A stretch of DNA of 37,101 nucleotides, from NCBI GenBank assembly GCA_023488685.1, contig JAMDDR010000456.1, forward strand, positions 1 through 37,101, written 5' to 3'. Position 1 is the first letter of the stretch. The number at the start of each line of letters is the position of its first letter. The DNA is from Chloroflexota bacterium (GTDB lineage: Bacteria > Chloroflexota > Anaerolineae > J036 > Brachytrichaceae). The notes beneath the pieces were generated by a model, which was not told the DNA's origin, made no database searches, and saw only the letters and a program-made list of their open reading frames with translations. Of the stretch, positions 8,317 through 17,034 are shown piece after piece. A program made the translations under genes and the position numbers.

Positions 8317-10494
8317 TCAATGCGTGTCCGCCATCCAGAAGCGGAAGATGGGGGACTCTGACGCTGTGGACTCTACCTGGTTATCGACCAGCGACATTGC
8401 CTCGCGTTCGGTCAGACCGTGAGCCTGAGCGTGCTCAGCCAATTGCCTGACGTAGGACGCCCCGTAGGCACGCCGTAGCGAATACGCCGTCCTGGCCCAC
8501 TGTGGCGCGTTACCCGGGCTGCCACCAACGGCCTGGTTGATCGTTGCGCCAGCACTGAAGTCGTAGGGCAGCATATTCTGGCTACCTGGATCGGTGATCG
8601 AGGGCTCGTTTGCCATCCACCGTGATAGGGGCAGGGTTCCCCGTTGAACACTGCTGTTGGCAGTCGTGTTCTCGGCACCCAGTCGCTCACGGGCCATCGC
8701 ATTCGCCATCTGAGCAAAATTGTCGAACCCACCTACCGCCGCGGCGCGTGCAGGACTGCCATATTGGCGAGCCATCGAGCGCAGGAGCGGCGCATTCTCC
8801 TGGTGGGCGTGACGCATCTGGTCGGGGGTGACGCCTCCGTCCGGCGCAATGATGCTGCTGGCAATCGCGGACACATCGTCCGTTTCGACACCGCCGACTT
8901 CGCGCGCCAGTTGTTCCGCGCGCCGTAGGACGCTCTGGGCCCGTTGTTCAGACAAACGTTGCGCTGTGGTGTGCTGCGCAGCGAGGGATTGCCCCAAGGC
9001 CGAACCCGCACCGAAGCCTTGCAGTAGTGGGTTCCCCGTTGTACTGCCGAGGGCGCGAGCAACGCTGCCGGCGGTCATCGCAGCATCAGCGCCACTCCCG
9101 TCTGCGATGCTTCCTGGTCGCGACGCTGTCTCAGACCGTGTAGTTGATCCACCAGAGATGCCCGACATGACTCCCGCTGCAGTGCCGGTACTTCCGGAAG
9201 GTGTGCCTGAAGTTGTGTCAGGCGCAGAAGTCACGGGCCCGAGGGGAATCGGTAAGCCCGTGGAGGCAGTGACTGCAACACCTGCGATGGCACCGACCGC
9301 GCGCATCATCTGGTCGCCGGCCGCCTTCACCTGTTGTGCTGCCGCGATGGCAACACCGAAGACCTGCTGGAACACGCTCAGGTTCACACCGATAATGGCG
9401 CTCGCCAAACCCACCATGACGACGAGAGAGATCAAGCCCCATCCCAGGCCGCCGAAGCTCCCACCCATCGTCAGGTTGAACTCATTCAGCCGGGCGAACA
9501 TCACCAAGATAAACGTGTTGACGACACCCAGTAGTTCTAGGCGTAGAAACATGCTGATCCAGTCGTGGAAGACAAAGCGCGTGAAGGGGATGCCTTCGCA
9601 CGCGATAGCCAATGGTCCCAGGCCGGTGACGGCCATCATCAAGGCGTAACGCGCGATATGCGTAAGTGCCAGCACGACGACAGTCACCAGCGCGATGATC
9701 ATACCCGGCACGAGGATGAGCAAGGGAATAGCACCCGCGCCGTTGCTGGGACCCGTATCAAACACCCCCGGCAGCAGTGCCCCTACGATCTGTGACGGGT
9801 CAGGTGCGCCCAGCGCCAAGACCGCTCCGGATAGTGCAGCAAACCCATTATGCGCCAGGTTGACGAGCGCCATCCCATTGGCACTGGCGAATGCAATGAA
9901 CAACCAGCGCACGGCTTCGCCCGCGACATCATTGGACCCGTAGCCCAACCCAACCGCATTGCGTGTTAGAACGGCCAGACCCATGAGAGATAGGCTGAGC
10001 GCCCACAGGGGAATAGCCGCATCCGCCATACTCCGGCCCAAGTCTTGAACCGGAGGTGGCAGCACAGCATTTCCCCAAAGCGCAATCCCGCCGAACATCA
10101 CCTGACGAACGACGGTCACGAGCGGCTCCCTGAGTTGCGCCAGTTCGGCCTGAAAAACAGCCCGTGCTGCCTTCTCCACAGCGTCCTGAAAGGTCTTGGC
10201 AGGGAAGTAGACCCGCGCTTCGATGATCTGCTGAATAATCCCGCCAACAGTGGAAATAACGTCATTGTTGGCAATGGCGGGTAACCTCGAAGCAACGGAT
10301 AAGCCAGGTAGGGCCAAGGCGTCGTAGACCGAGTCCGAGCCTGCCTGAGTATGCGTGCCGATAGTTGCTCGGTCGGGAGAAGTTGTGCTTATCGTGGCAG
10401 CTCGTACGCTCGCCCAACATATCATGAGGAACGCAACGATAGCAGCGACAACGACTCCCAGCATCATCAGGATGCGCCCGGGCTGATAGTTCAT
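8317..10494 (-). CDS. VirB6/TrbL-like polytopic channel protein with long soluble tail
   Basis: 725 residues, ATG at 10494 with AGAGGAC at good spacing. An N-terminal signal-like helix (9-33) precedes an exported region. About seven hydrophobic helices lie between 130 and 400, including the pairs near 160-180, 195-230, 256-280, 284-300, 320-340 and 350-372. The region after 400 changes to a Gly/Ser/Thr-rich linker (about 410-490) and then a soluble, helical, Gln/Ala-rich tail to residue 725. This is the usual layout of VirB6/TrbL-type inner-membrane channel proteins in Gram-positive-type conjugation systems, which combine a membrane core with a long variable tail. The family call is based on topology and context rather than a short signature motif. 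Confidence 0.75.
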   Translation of the reverse strand: MNYQPGRILMMLGVVVAAIVAFLMICWASVRAATISTTSPDRATIGTHTQAGSDSVYDALALPGLSVASRLPAIANNDVISTVGGIIQQIIEARVYFPAKTFQDAVEKAARAVFQAELAQLREPLVTVVRQVMFGGIALWGNAVLPPPVQDLGRSMADAAIPLWALSLSLMGLAVLTRNAVGLGYGSNDVAGEAVRWLFIAFASANGMALVNLAHNGFAALSGAVLALGAPDPSQIVGALLPGVFDTGPSNGAGAIPLLILVPGMIIALVTVVVLALTHIARYALMMAVTGLGPLAIACEGIPFTRFVFHDWISMFLRLELLGVVNTFILVMFARLNEFNLTMGGSFGGLGWGLISLVVMVGLASAIIGVNLSVFQQVFGVAIAAAQQVKAAGDQMMRAVGAIAGVAVTASTGLPIPLGPVTSAPDTTSGTPSGSTGTAAGVMSGISGGSTTRSETASRPGSIADGSGADAAMTAGSVARALGSTTGNPLLQGFGAGSALGQSLAAQHTTAQRLSEQRAQSVLRRAEQLAREVGGVETDDVSAIASSIIAPDGGVTPDQMRHAHQENAPLLRSMARQYGSPARAAAVGGFDNFAQMANAMARERLGAENTTANSSVQRGTLPLSRWMANEPSITDPGSQNMLPYDFSAGATINQAVGGSPGNAPQWARTAYSLRRAYGASYVRQLAEHAQAHGLTEREAMSLVDNQVESTASESPIFRFWMADTH

Positions 10495-10543
10495 CTAAAG
10501 TCCTCTCTCATGTAAAACTCGGATTGCCAACTCACAGAGCTAT

Positions 10544-10885
10544 CTATGGCAGAGTAATAGTCCGCTGGACGCTCGCGAGCGACTTGATGATGGCATCCGC
10601 GATGGCCGGGCCGGTTAGCATCAGCACAAGGCCACCCGCCGCTCCGAGAAAGGCAAAGACGGCCTGGGTCGTGGCGTAAGAGGACCCCGTCGCACTGGCG
10701 ATGATCAGTCTCACGCCAATGACGGCTAGCACAATCGCAGCAGCCAACCCACCGATGGCAAATACAAGGGAAAGTATTTGTTGCCCCAGGTTAACTAGAA
10801 TGGCGTTCCCGGCGCAGCCTGCCTGGAGCACCGCCACACTCAGAGTGACAATCGTCAGAATACGTTTCAGGTTAGGGCGTGTCAT
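10544..10885 (-). CDS. VirB2-like small two-helix membrane protein
   Basis: 113 residues from ATG at 10885, chosen because AGAGGA lies about 9 nt upstream. An ATG at 10903 overlaps the previous stop (ATGA) but has no RBS, and its first codons are the very bases that form the RBS for 10885. A signal-like segment (9-26) is followed by two membrane helices (about 40-60 and 68-92) and a short tail. SLVFAIGG, GVRLI and GPAIADAIIK match the neighbouring protein encoded at 10900-11388. Two helices after a leader is the VirB2/TrbC pilin pattern; a small channel component is the alternative. Confidence 0.7.
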   Translation of the reverse strand: MTRPNLKRILTIVTLSVAVLQAGCAGNAILVNLGQQILSLVFAIGGLAAAIVLAVIGVRLIIASATGSSYATTQAVFAFLGAAGGLVLMLTGPAIADAIIKSLASVQRTITLP

Positions 10886-10899
10886 CCAAGCGTCCTCTC

Positions 10900-11388
10900 T
10901 CATTTGAGCGATGCAGCAAGCGCATTCGTGACTGCTGGTGCAGATAAAACGAGCAGGAGTGCCAGGGCATTGCCTAGCATTCGGTAGCCGACGGCTGGCA
11001 CATCGCTATTTCCGAACACCACTCCGAAGACGATTTGGAGCGCGTTCCACGACATGCCGACTGCAGCGACCGCCGCGGCAATACGCATGATGAGACCAAT
11101 GGCCTGCCCCACACTCGCACCCCACAGTCCACCTGGCAAGGCAATCGACGCTGGAGTGGCCTTGACGATTGCCCCGGCTATCGCCGGGCCGGAGAGCAGC
11201 AGCGCCAGACCCAGGCCCAATGTGAACAGAGACAGAATGGCCTCACTCACGCCGTAACCCGACGACAGGCCCGAGTACACGATTAGGCGTACCCCGAGCA
11301 ACGCGGCCGCGATGGCGCTTGCCGCGCCACCCAAAGCAAAAACGAGCGATATCGCCATCTGGGCAATGCCTTCGACGTTTGTATTCAT
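10900..11388 (-). CDS. Second VirB2-like protein, extended by two extra helices
   Basis: 162 residues, ATG at 11388 with GGAGGACG upstream. Residues 8-75 are clearly paralogous to the next gene's product (SLVFALGG, GVRLIVYS, SGYGVSEA, GPAIAGAIVK). Unlike it, this protein lacks a separate leader and carries a second pair of helices (about 90-118 and 135-158). That gives four membrane segments. It looks like a tandem-duplicated or fused VirB2-type unit and may form a membrane ring or pilus base rather than the fibre. It overlaps or abuts its neighbours closely (3 nt from the preceding stop, 14 nt before the next start). Confidence 0.68.
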   Translation of the reverse strand: MNTNVEGIAQMAISLVFALGGAASAIAAALLGVRLIVYSGLSSGYGVSEAILSLFTLGLGLALLLSGPAIAGAIVKATPASIALPGGLWGASVGQAIGLIMRIAAAVAAVGMSWNALQIVFGVVFGNSDVPAVGYRMLGNALALLLVLSAPAVTNALAASLK

Positions 11389-11391
11389 ATC

Positions 11392-11631
11392 CTAACGTCC
11401 TCCCTGCAGCCACACTCGCAACGCGCCGCCAAGGTAATCTGAGGCAACAACGATGCCCAGTCCAATCAACACACCGCTCAAGCGCACGACCTTACTGCGC
11501 AGCCAGCCGGATCCAGTCCATGCAGTCGTATGGCCCAGTCCGATCATCACGACGAGCACAACACCGAAGATGCGTAGGATCCCTTCCACCACACCTCGGG
11601 CGACTTCAGGTAACGGCATCATCGCGACCAT
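11392..11631 (-). CDS. Small membrane protein in the T4SS operon
   Basis: 79 residues if started at ATG 11631, which has GGAG directly upstream and overlaps the preceding gene by 13 nt. Longer in-frame starts at 11682 and 11727 would overlap it by 64 or more nt and lack better RBS support. Two hydrophobic helices (about 18-37 and 45-63) flank a short basic loop (WLRSKVVR). I do not recognise a family. It fits the run of small two-helix proteins preceding the VirB2-like pair. Confidence 0.55.
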   Translation of the reverse strand: MVAMMPLPEVARGVVEGILRIFGVVLVVMIGLGHTTAWTGSGWLRSKVVRLSGVLIGLGIVVASDYLGGALRVWLQGGR

Positions 11632-12344
11632 CTCCAGATATGCGAGCCAGGTAGGCTGACTGCACGAATGAGACTGGCCCATACAGACTTGGATGCTACC
11701 CGTGGTTCTTCCACCAGCATGAACCATTCACTGCCTCGCGGTATGAACATCTGTCCGGCTGGACTGGCGCTATGAATCAGTTCATCCCATATCGCCTGTG
11801 CCTCTATCGAGGCCTCCGGCCCAATGTCACGTAGCACAATCAGACGGGCGCGGCAAGTGACCAGCCCGTGCCTTTTCAATAATTTGGGGTGGATTGTGAA
11901 GTAATAGCGACGTGCATCGGTACCCGGAATGACAAAGCGTGGCGCTGGTGAAGACGAGACGTCGAGCAGTGGAGTGCTCAGGCTGATTGAGACCGGCTCT
12001 GCCAACGCATCGGCAATGAGCTGCGACGCTACAGGCAACCACCCCTCGCTTCCGATGCGGGTCATAATCTCTTGTCGATGGAAGTGAATTATTCGCTGGT
12101 TGCTCCATTCCTGTGCATGCCGTCGTTGGTTCAATAGTTGGGAGACAACGTGTTCGGTCGAGAGAACCGCGATGATCGTAAAGGCGATGGCCCCAGCGCG
12201 AGTCAGCAATGCCCCTTGCACCGGCAGCACCGGTGTGAGCATCGTCAAGAAAGTGCCGAAAACGGCACCCCCAATGACCAAGCTTAGGTACCAAGCACAT
12301 CGACACACGAGAACAGGCAGGCCGTCCTTCATCTTGCGCATCAT
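11619..12344 (-). CDS. Unrecognised membrane-anchored protein of the T4SS operon
   Basis: 241 residues from the double ATG at 12344. The open frame extends upstream to 12500, but the ATG at 12344 follows two nt after the stop of a small hydrophobic frame and is preceded by a protein-like change of composition. Two membrane helices (about 15-36 and 45-66) lead to a soluble C-terminal domain of about 170 residues with alternating beta strands (RRYYFTIHP, RARLIVLRDIG, GQMFIPRGSEWFMLVEE). This resembles the anchored beta-rich assembly proteins of T4SS cores (VirB8-like topology), but no family signature is visible and the comparison is only architectural. Confidence 0.55.
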   Translation of the reverse strand: MMRKMKDGLPVLVCRCAWYLSLVIGGAVFGTFLTMLTPVLPVQGALLTRAGAIAFTIIAVLSTEHVVSQLLNQRRHAQEWSNQRIIHFHRQEIMTRIGSEGWLPVASQLIADALAEPVSISLSTPLLDVSSSPAPRFVIPGTDARRYYFTIHPKLLKRHGLVTCRARLIVLRDIGPEASIEAQAIWDELIHSASPAGQMFIPRGSEWFMLVEEPRVASKSVWASLIRAVSLPGSHIWRWSR

Positions 12345-12346
12345 CT

Positions 12347-12517
12347 CTATACGTCCCTCAGCGCGATGATCAAACCCACAAAGATCGTCAGAAATGCTGC
12401 GACTGAGGCGATCAACGTCAGAGTCAGGCTGCCTAATAGTTGGAATACCTGAATACCGGTCGTCATTGCCACACTCAGGCCCACACCCGCTATGATCCAA
12501 ATGCGGAGAGGGTGCAA
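12347..12517 (-). CDS. Possible small two-helix membrane protein with non-ATG start
   Basis: A frame encoding two clear membrane helices (WIIAGVGLSVAM and LTLTLIASVAAFLTIFVGLII) ends with TAG two nt before the ATG of the next gene, exactly as tightly packed operon genes do. There is no ATG at its head. The first usable starts are TTG at 12517 (56 residues) or a rare ATT about 25 codons further upstream, which would add a hydrophilic tail (DESDIDTREGLSTSRES). No good RBS is seen. The hydrophobic pattern and fit between neighbours argue for a real gene; the start is uncertain. Confidence 0.42.
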   Translation of the reverse strand: MHPLRIWIIAGVGLSVAMTTGIQVFQLLGSLTLTLIASVAAFLTIFVGLIIALRDV

Positions 12518-12724
12518 ATTGCTGTGTGTTTCGGTGCCGCTTTCTCTTGAGGTTGATAGCCCTTCACGTGTGTCAATATCGGATTCGTCAATCCATGCAA
12601 TGCATGGGCACCGTGGATCGCCCCATAATCTGTTCGGATAGCATCGCTTTCCCTCATCTTGATTCCAACCTCACTACATAGCGATGTGGAGCGCTGCCCA
12701 ACGGGAACCGGCAAGCTATTTCGT

Positions 12725-14515
12725 TCATTTGTTTGGGTCCACCAAGACTGATTGGGACTGAATGACCGGTGTGGCAATCGAATCGCATGTGGGTGCCTTG
12801 GCTGTGTCCTGCGGTGTAAGCGCGCCGACCACTTCAATACCGCCAATGCGTATGGCGGGACCTGAATGCCACGGGCTGATCACTTCGGTCACGCGGATAT
12901 GAATGTCCCCTCTGCAACTTGGGTCACCCGAGTGCTGATCGCACCATGCCTGTGGCGGCGGGCATGTCACCGTCTGCGGCGGGTTAGAGTTGTCTTTGCA
13001 TACCTCAATCGTCTCGCGCTGCTGATATTGGAAGTTACCCACGAGCGCCCATTGCGTGCGTACGTTCACCTGATAAGCCGGCTGCCGCTGAGCGAGGTTG
13101 GGATATCCAGGTCCGTTGACAGGTTTGTCGTATGAGCTGGTCTCGTAGATATGCGTCACCGCCCTGCCCTGGCGTTCATTGCGGATGGTCAGGTCGCCAT
13201 TCAGCATGGACTGGCTGACGGGCCTTCCATCGATGGGCGACAGAATGTCGTTGCTAGTGCGACCGATGTTCCACGGGCGCTCATCCATCGTCCATTGCGC
13301 CCCGTCGAGGTTCTCCACCATCCAGGAGAGCGTGCCACGATATCTGATGATGGTGCGACTATCACATGTGGGCGGGCTAATCGAGACACTGTTGCTCGCG
13401 CCGGGAACATTGCCGGCGCCAGTGATCTCGAATCGAATAGGCACGCCGACCAGGCCGCGCGGCCAGGGCGTGCGCTGAACCTGTGGACACGGCGTGGGCA
13501 CACTGACCACCTGGACGCCATTCCAGCTACAAGACCAGCCTGACCCGTCCGGGTGACATTCCGGCAATTGGTTGCATACCTTGGGGCAGGTCCCCGTTAC
13601 GTCACAGCCACTTGGGCAAACCGGAACTTTCCCATCCGGGGTACACTGCAACACGCCTCCGCCGGAACAGTAGATGGGTTCGCCGGGTTTGCAGGCAGTG
13701 CATGCCTCATAGTGGCCGTTCACGCACTGTGACACTTTTCCGTCTGGACAGATGTACTGATCGCCTGGTTCACATTGCTCACATGGCGGGAACTGGCCGT
13801 CCGCGGGACATACTTGCGTCTGGTTGCCACATTGGCGTATCGATCCCGGCGTGCAGTAGTTGCACTCGGGATTGTTATCGCCGGGTCTGCACGCAGGACA
13901 CGGCTGGCCGGGGCGACAAACAGCCTGACGCACGCAGCCGCCATCGCCACATGCACCGGCGGTCACGGTCTGGATCACTCCATTCTGCGTGCATTCTTGG
14001 GAAATGGTCGTGGGTTTGCCCGCGATCATCCCGTTCGATCCATCCGGGCATCCCGCATTAAAGTCGCAGAAGGTCTGCTGGAAGTTGCCGCCGTTGCCAA
14101 CGTTGACGCAAGTTGGATTGCCCCAGGCACTGCCATCCGCGTTGCAGGTATAAGTGCAGGACTGAACGCCAGTGGCACTGCAACTCGTGGTTTCTGAAGT
14201 GGCACCCGGGTTACACACTCGGTTCGTAGGGGATTGGTTGACGCAGTTGGGCCAGCCGGGTCCAGTGCAGACGATGGACGTGGTGCAGATGTTGCCGTCC
14301 TGATCGATGACGGTGCATTGTTGGCAGCCTGTGCAGGTGCCCACGTTTCCGGTCGGGGTACATTGATCGGCAAGCGCTGTCGGGGTTGGGCCTAACCAAG
14401 CTATGAAGGGAAACACGACGGACGTGATTGCCGATACCAGTGTCCGGATGAGCCTGTGATGTGGTAGTGATGGTAGCCAGGTGTTAGGCGGGGACACACA
14501 TTCGTAAGTTCTCAC
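12725..14515 (-). CDS. Large cysteine-rich secreted protein heading the T4SS operon
   Basis: 596 residues from GTG at 14515, with AAGGAG 7 nt upstream. A long N-region and a hydrophobic core (about 22-44) end in ALADQC, a likely signal-peptidase I site near residue 50. I count about 46 cysteines, some 38 of them between 50 and 330. This region repeats short modules such as CxPDGKVxxC, CxxCxPGxxxxC and CxACKPGEP. Gly, Pro and Asn are frequent, as in disulfide-knotted extracellular proteins. Residues 330-596 form a cysteine-poor beta-rich domain. I recognise no named family. It could be a surface adhesin or the exposed tip of the apparatus. A DsbA-like oxidase is encoded just upstream, which fits a disulfide-rich client. 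A leader hairpin overlaps its RBS. Confidence 0.75.
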   Translation of the reverse strand: MRTYECVSPPNTWLPSLPHHRLIRTLVSAITSVVFPFIAWLGPTPTALADQCTPTGNVGTCTGCQQCTVIDQDGNICTTSIVCTGPGWPNCVNQSPTNRVCNPGATSETTSCSATGVQSCTYTCNADGSAWGNPTCVNVGNGGNFQQTFCDFNAGCPDGSNGMIAGKPTTISQECTQNGVIQTVTAGACGDGGCVRQAVCRPGQPCPACRPGDNNPECNYCTPGSIRQCGNQTQVCPADGQFPPCEQCEPGDQYICPDGKVSQCVNGHYEACTACKPGEPIYCSGGGVLQCTPDGKVPVCPSGCDVTGTCPKVCNQLPECHPDGSGWSCSWNGVQVVSVPTPCPQVQRTPWPRGLVGVPIRFEITGAGNVPGASNSVSISPPTCDSRTIIRYRGTLSWMVENLDGAQWTMDERPWNIGRTSNDILSPIDGRPVSQSMLNGDLTIRNERQGRAVTHIYETSSYDKPVNGPGYPNLAQRQPAYQVNVRTQWALVGNFQYQQRETIEVCKDNSNPPQTVTCPPPQAWCDQHSGDPSCRGDIHIRVTEVISPWHSGPAIRIGGIEVVGALTPQDTAKAPTCDSIATPVIQSQSVLVDPNK

Positions 14516-14525
14516 GCCGTTTCTC

Positions 14526-14565
14526 CTTGCTGGCGACCGGGAGGGATTTGCTGCATGCCAGCAAG
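14526..14565 (-). promoter_or_regulatory. 5' leader hairpin overlapping the RBS of the cysteine-rich protein gene
   Basis: Perfect 9-bp inverted repeat CTTGCTGGC / GCCAGCAAG with a 22-nt spacer. In the minus-strand transcript the second arm ends GCAAG, and the Shine-Dalgarno sequence AAGGAG begins inside that arm. The folded form would bury part of the RBS, 10 nt before the GTG start. This is a direct sequence observation; a role in translational control is inferred. Confidence 0.5.
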
Positions 14566-15083
14566 ACTATTCGTCCCGGATTACAAGGTAAATACTCAAG
14601 TAATTTAGGTGGGCATCAGTCGACCCGGGAGCTTCGAGTGCTGCACTATCTATCACTGTGAGAGGAAAGCTGTACCCAAACACCGTACCACGTGCCGCAA
14701 AAACGGATGGGCTATATCAAGCACATTTGGGGTCTCAGCCGTAGCAGTATGCGAACTTTTTCACTACCATGCAATCTGGTGATTGGGCTGAAGAAGCGAC
14801 GGTGGCAATAACCTACATCTTACCCGCGCGATTTCCACCAATCGCAGATCGATGGTTCGGGCCTATTGAATGTGTTGGCTCCGTTCTACAGGTTTGCGTA
14901 CCGCTACGAACATGAGAGTCACAGTGGTGCGACTGATGGTCACCTGCTTATCTTCCATCATCCACCTAGCACTAACCAGTCGATTCGTAGCCCACCGACT
15001 GCTCTATCATCATCTGGTGTCCTGGATAGAAAGTGGTAACGAACACAGCTTATCTATGGCCATCAATTACCAGTAGATTTCGT
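14566..15083. other. Long intergenic region splitting the pilus and T4SS halves
   Basis: About 520 bp without a convincing gene on either strand; the short plus-strand frame at 14870-15076 has no RBS and no protein-like composition. It is A/T-richer than its surroundings. It is by far the largest gap in the minus-strand run and is the natural place for a second promoter driving the cysteine-rich protein and T4SS genes. I could not identify clear -35/-10 boxes or a strong terminator. Confidence 0.5.
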
Positions 15084-16058
15084 TCAGAATGGCTTAAACA
15101 GTGATGAATCCCACAATGCCTTGGCGGTCGTGTAATAATCCTTTAGCGGCACCGACTCGAAGCGGTACAGTTCCCAATGCCCTGTCTTCACATTCCACAG
15201 CAGGTCATTCACCGACGCAATCCCACCCTGGGTCTTCATATCCTCCTCGGTCAGCATATAAGTGCTCTGTACCGTCCCATCCTTATAAGAAACCAGTTTG
15301 CAACTAAACGGCTCTATATCCTTCGCCACCCGTAGTAACGTAATCTGAATGGCCTTGCCTGTGACGGTCTTGCCATCATTCTCTGCGAGCAGCGGTGCCC
15401 TTGCGTCAACATTTAGCAGGAAGTAAGTCGGCTTGTCACACACGTTGTAGACAGCAATGCCATCACGGTAGGCTTGGATCAGCCCCTTACGCATGCCGAG
15501 CGCATCGGATAATCCATTCAGCAGCGCTGGATCGGTATCGTAGAGCGGCGCGATTTCCTTCATGCTTTCCGGTGTATTGAACGCCGGCAATGCAAAGCGG
15601 GTCCGCACGTAATCGTCTATTGCATTTTGCACTACGCATGGGTCATCAACAACCCCGTATGCCTGCAATCCACTTGGGCGAATGACCTTGAACGTCCATT
15701 TCGTCACTCTGGGACAGGGTTTACCCGTGATCATTGATGGCGAGTAGTTGATGACAGGCGCGTATGGGCCACCGATGATCCGCCCGAGCTCATCTTTGGG
15801 TAAATTGCTCGTTTGAATGTCCGGGATGTCTGCTGGCGTCGATGGAGGCAACGTTGCTTGAGGGGTCACCGAAGCACCCATAGTGGGCGCTTCGGTAGAG
15901 ATGACCGTAGGTGTCGGCTGTGTCGTGAATGTTGCACTCGGCACGATAGGTGAGGGTCTTGCTGGTTGCGGGGTAGCAAGAGGCCCTTTACAAGCAACGA
16001 CAGATAGTGCGAAGGCAACAACACCTAGAAAAAAACCGGTTGGTCTATAGTTACTCAT
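15084..16058 (-). CDS. Exported lipoprotein of unknown function
   Basis: 324 residues. A signal peptide (about 8-22) ends in the lipobox SVVAC, with the lipidated cysteine at 23. A Thr/Pro-rich linker (about 26-82) then spaces a globular domain (85-324) from the membrane. This domain contains paired cysteines (GKPC, DDPC, NVC, SFSC) that could form disulfides. I recognise no family. It follows the DsbA-like gene by 18 nt, so it may be another disulfide-containing client and an outer-face accessory of the pilus. It is the last gene before the 568-bp gap. Confidence 0.7.
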   Translation of the reverse strand: MSNYRPTGFFLGVVAFALSVVACKGPLATPQPARPSPIVPSATFTTQPTPTVISTEAPTMGASVTPQATLPPSTPADIPDIQTSNLPKDELGRIIGGPYAPVINYSPSMITGKPCPRVTKWTFKVIRPSGLQAYGVVDDPCVVQNAIDDYVRTRFALPAFNTPESMKEIAPLYDTDPALLNGLSDALGMRKGLIQAYRDGIAVYNVCDKPTYFLLNVDARAPLLAENDGKTVTGKAIQITLLRVAKDIEPFSCKLVSYKDGTVQSTYMLTEEDMKTQGGIASVNDLLWNVKTGHWELYRFESVPLKDYYTTAKALWDSSLFKPF

Positions 16059-16076
16059 ATGTCATCCCCCGGATAG

Positions 16077-16955
16077 CTACTTCTGAGTTGCTAATTCCGC
16101 ATCAATGGCTGTCTTGATAAAGTCATAAGGCACAGCGCCGACGAGCCGGTGCCCGTTGACGAAGGTCACTGGTGTCCCACTCACGCTCATCTCCGCAGCG
16201 GCTTGTATGTCCACATCCACCGCGGTCTTGCCGTCGCCAGCGGCCACGCAGGCACTCAGCTTCGCGGTGTCGAGTCCCGCGCTTTTTGCCCACTCCAGCA
16301 GTTTCGCGTCGGTGAGTTGACCGCTATTCTCGGGAAGCTGATTCTTATAGATCTGAGCGTGAAAGTCCCAGAACGCTTTCGATCCCTGTTCGCCGGCACA
16401 CTCCATCGCCTCGGCGGCACGAGTGGACTCTCGGCCTAGAAAGGCATAGTGCCGGTAAGTGATAGCGGCCTTGCCCGTATTGACGTAGTCGGTGATGACC
16501 TGGCGTTCGGGGCCTAGCACCAGTTGCCTGCAGAAGGGACATTGCGGGTCTGCGAAGACGACGATCTGTACCGGCGCGCTGGACGAGCCCAGGCGGGTGT
16601 AGTCCCGGGCACCCGCAAGCGTCTCGCTGATCGGCACATCGGGAACGATCTGCGCAGAAGTCGCTGCGGTAGGTTGGGCAACTTGTTGGGGTTCAGTTGC
16701 GGCATAAGATGGTGTGGCCGTAGAGATGACGAGTATGACATTCGCCTGTGATGGTGGCGCGGCGCGAGCCGTTCCCAATACCTCCCGGCTCAGTAGTAAC
16801 AACAGCGCGACGCCAAACAATATACCCAGAATGAATAGAGCGACATGCGAGATGAACAGCGTCAAGCCGTTCACTGCCAGAACAAGAGGCCGGCCTTTGC
16901 TTTCATCGTGCGTTTGTCCAGTTGCTTCCCGATCCGTATCTGCTGTCTGCTGCAT
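16077..16955 (-). CDS. Membrane-anchored DsbA-like thiol oxidoreductase
   Basis: 292 residues from ATG at 16955 (AAAGGAG about 10 nt upstream); ATG at 16982 would add nine residues. One membrane helix (about 28-57) is followed by a Thr/Ala-rich linker and a thioredoxin-fold domain with a DsbA-type helical insertion. The active site is CPFC (139-142), preceded by VVFADPQ, and the cis-proline segment is SGTPVTFVNG. HYAFLGRES and the length match the BdbD/DsbG-like group used by single-membrane bacteria. It probably forms or repairs disulfides outside the membrane. Its place between the pilins and the cysteine-rich proteins suggests these are its substrates. No DsbB/VKOR partner is visible in the window. 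Confidence 0.88.
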   Translation of the reverse strand: MQQTADTDREATGQTHDESKGRPLVLAVNGLTLFISHVALFILGILFGVALLLLLSREVLGTARAAPPSQANVILVISTATPSYAATEPQQVAQPTAATSAQIVPDVPISETLAGARDYTRLGSSSAPVQIVVFADPQCPFCRQLVLGPERQVITDYVNTGKAAITYRHYAFLGRESTRAAEAMECAGEQGSKAFWDFHAQIYKNQLPENSGQLTDAKLLEWAKSAGLDTAKLSACVAAGDGKTAVDVDIQAAAEMSVSGTPVTFVNGHRLVGAVPYDFIKTAIDAELATQK

Positions 16956-17034
16956 ATCCCACCATCTCCTTTCAAGACCCATCCTCTAACAAATGACAAT
17001 ATAACCAGCCTGCTAAGGTTGGCTCGTGTACTCG

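Noticed and set aside
8828..9649. Plus-strand open frame of 273 codons
   Set aside because: Antisense to the VirB6-like gene; low-complexity Pro/Ala/Thr composition produced by the other strand's codon use.
12490..12846. 118-codon minus-strand frame between the cysteine-rich gene and the small membrane protein
   Set aside because: Overlaps the end of the cysteine-rich gene by over 120 nt, and its sequence lacks protein-like pattern; the hydrophobic frame beside it is more credible.
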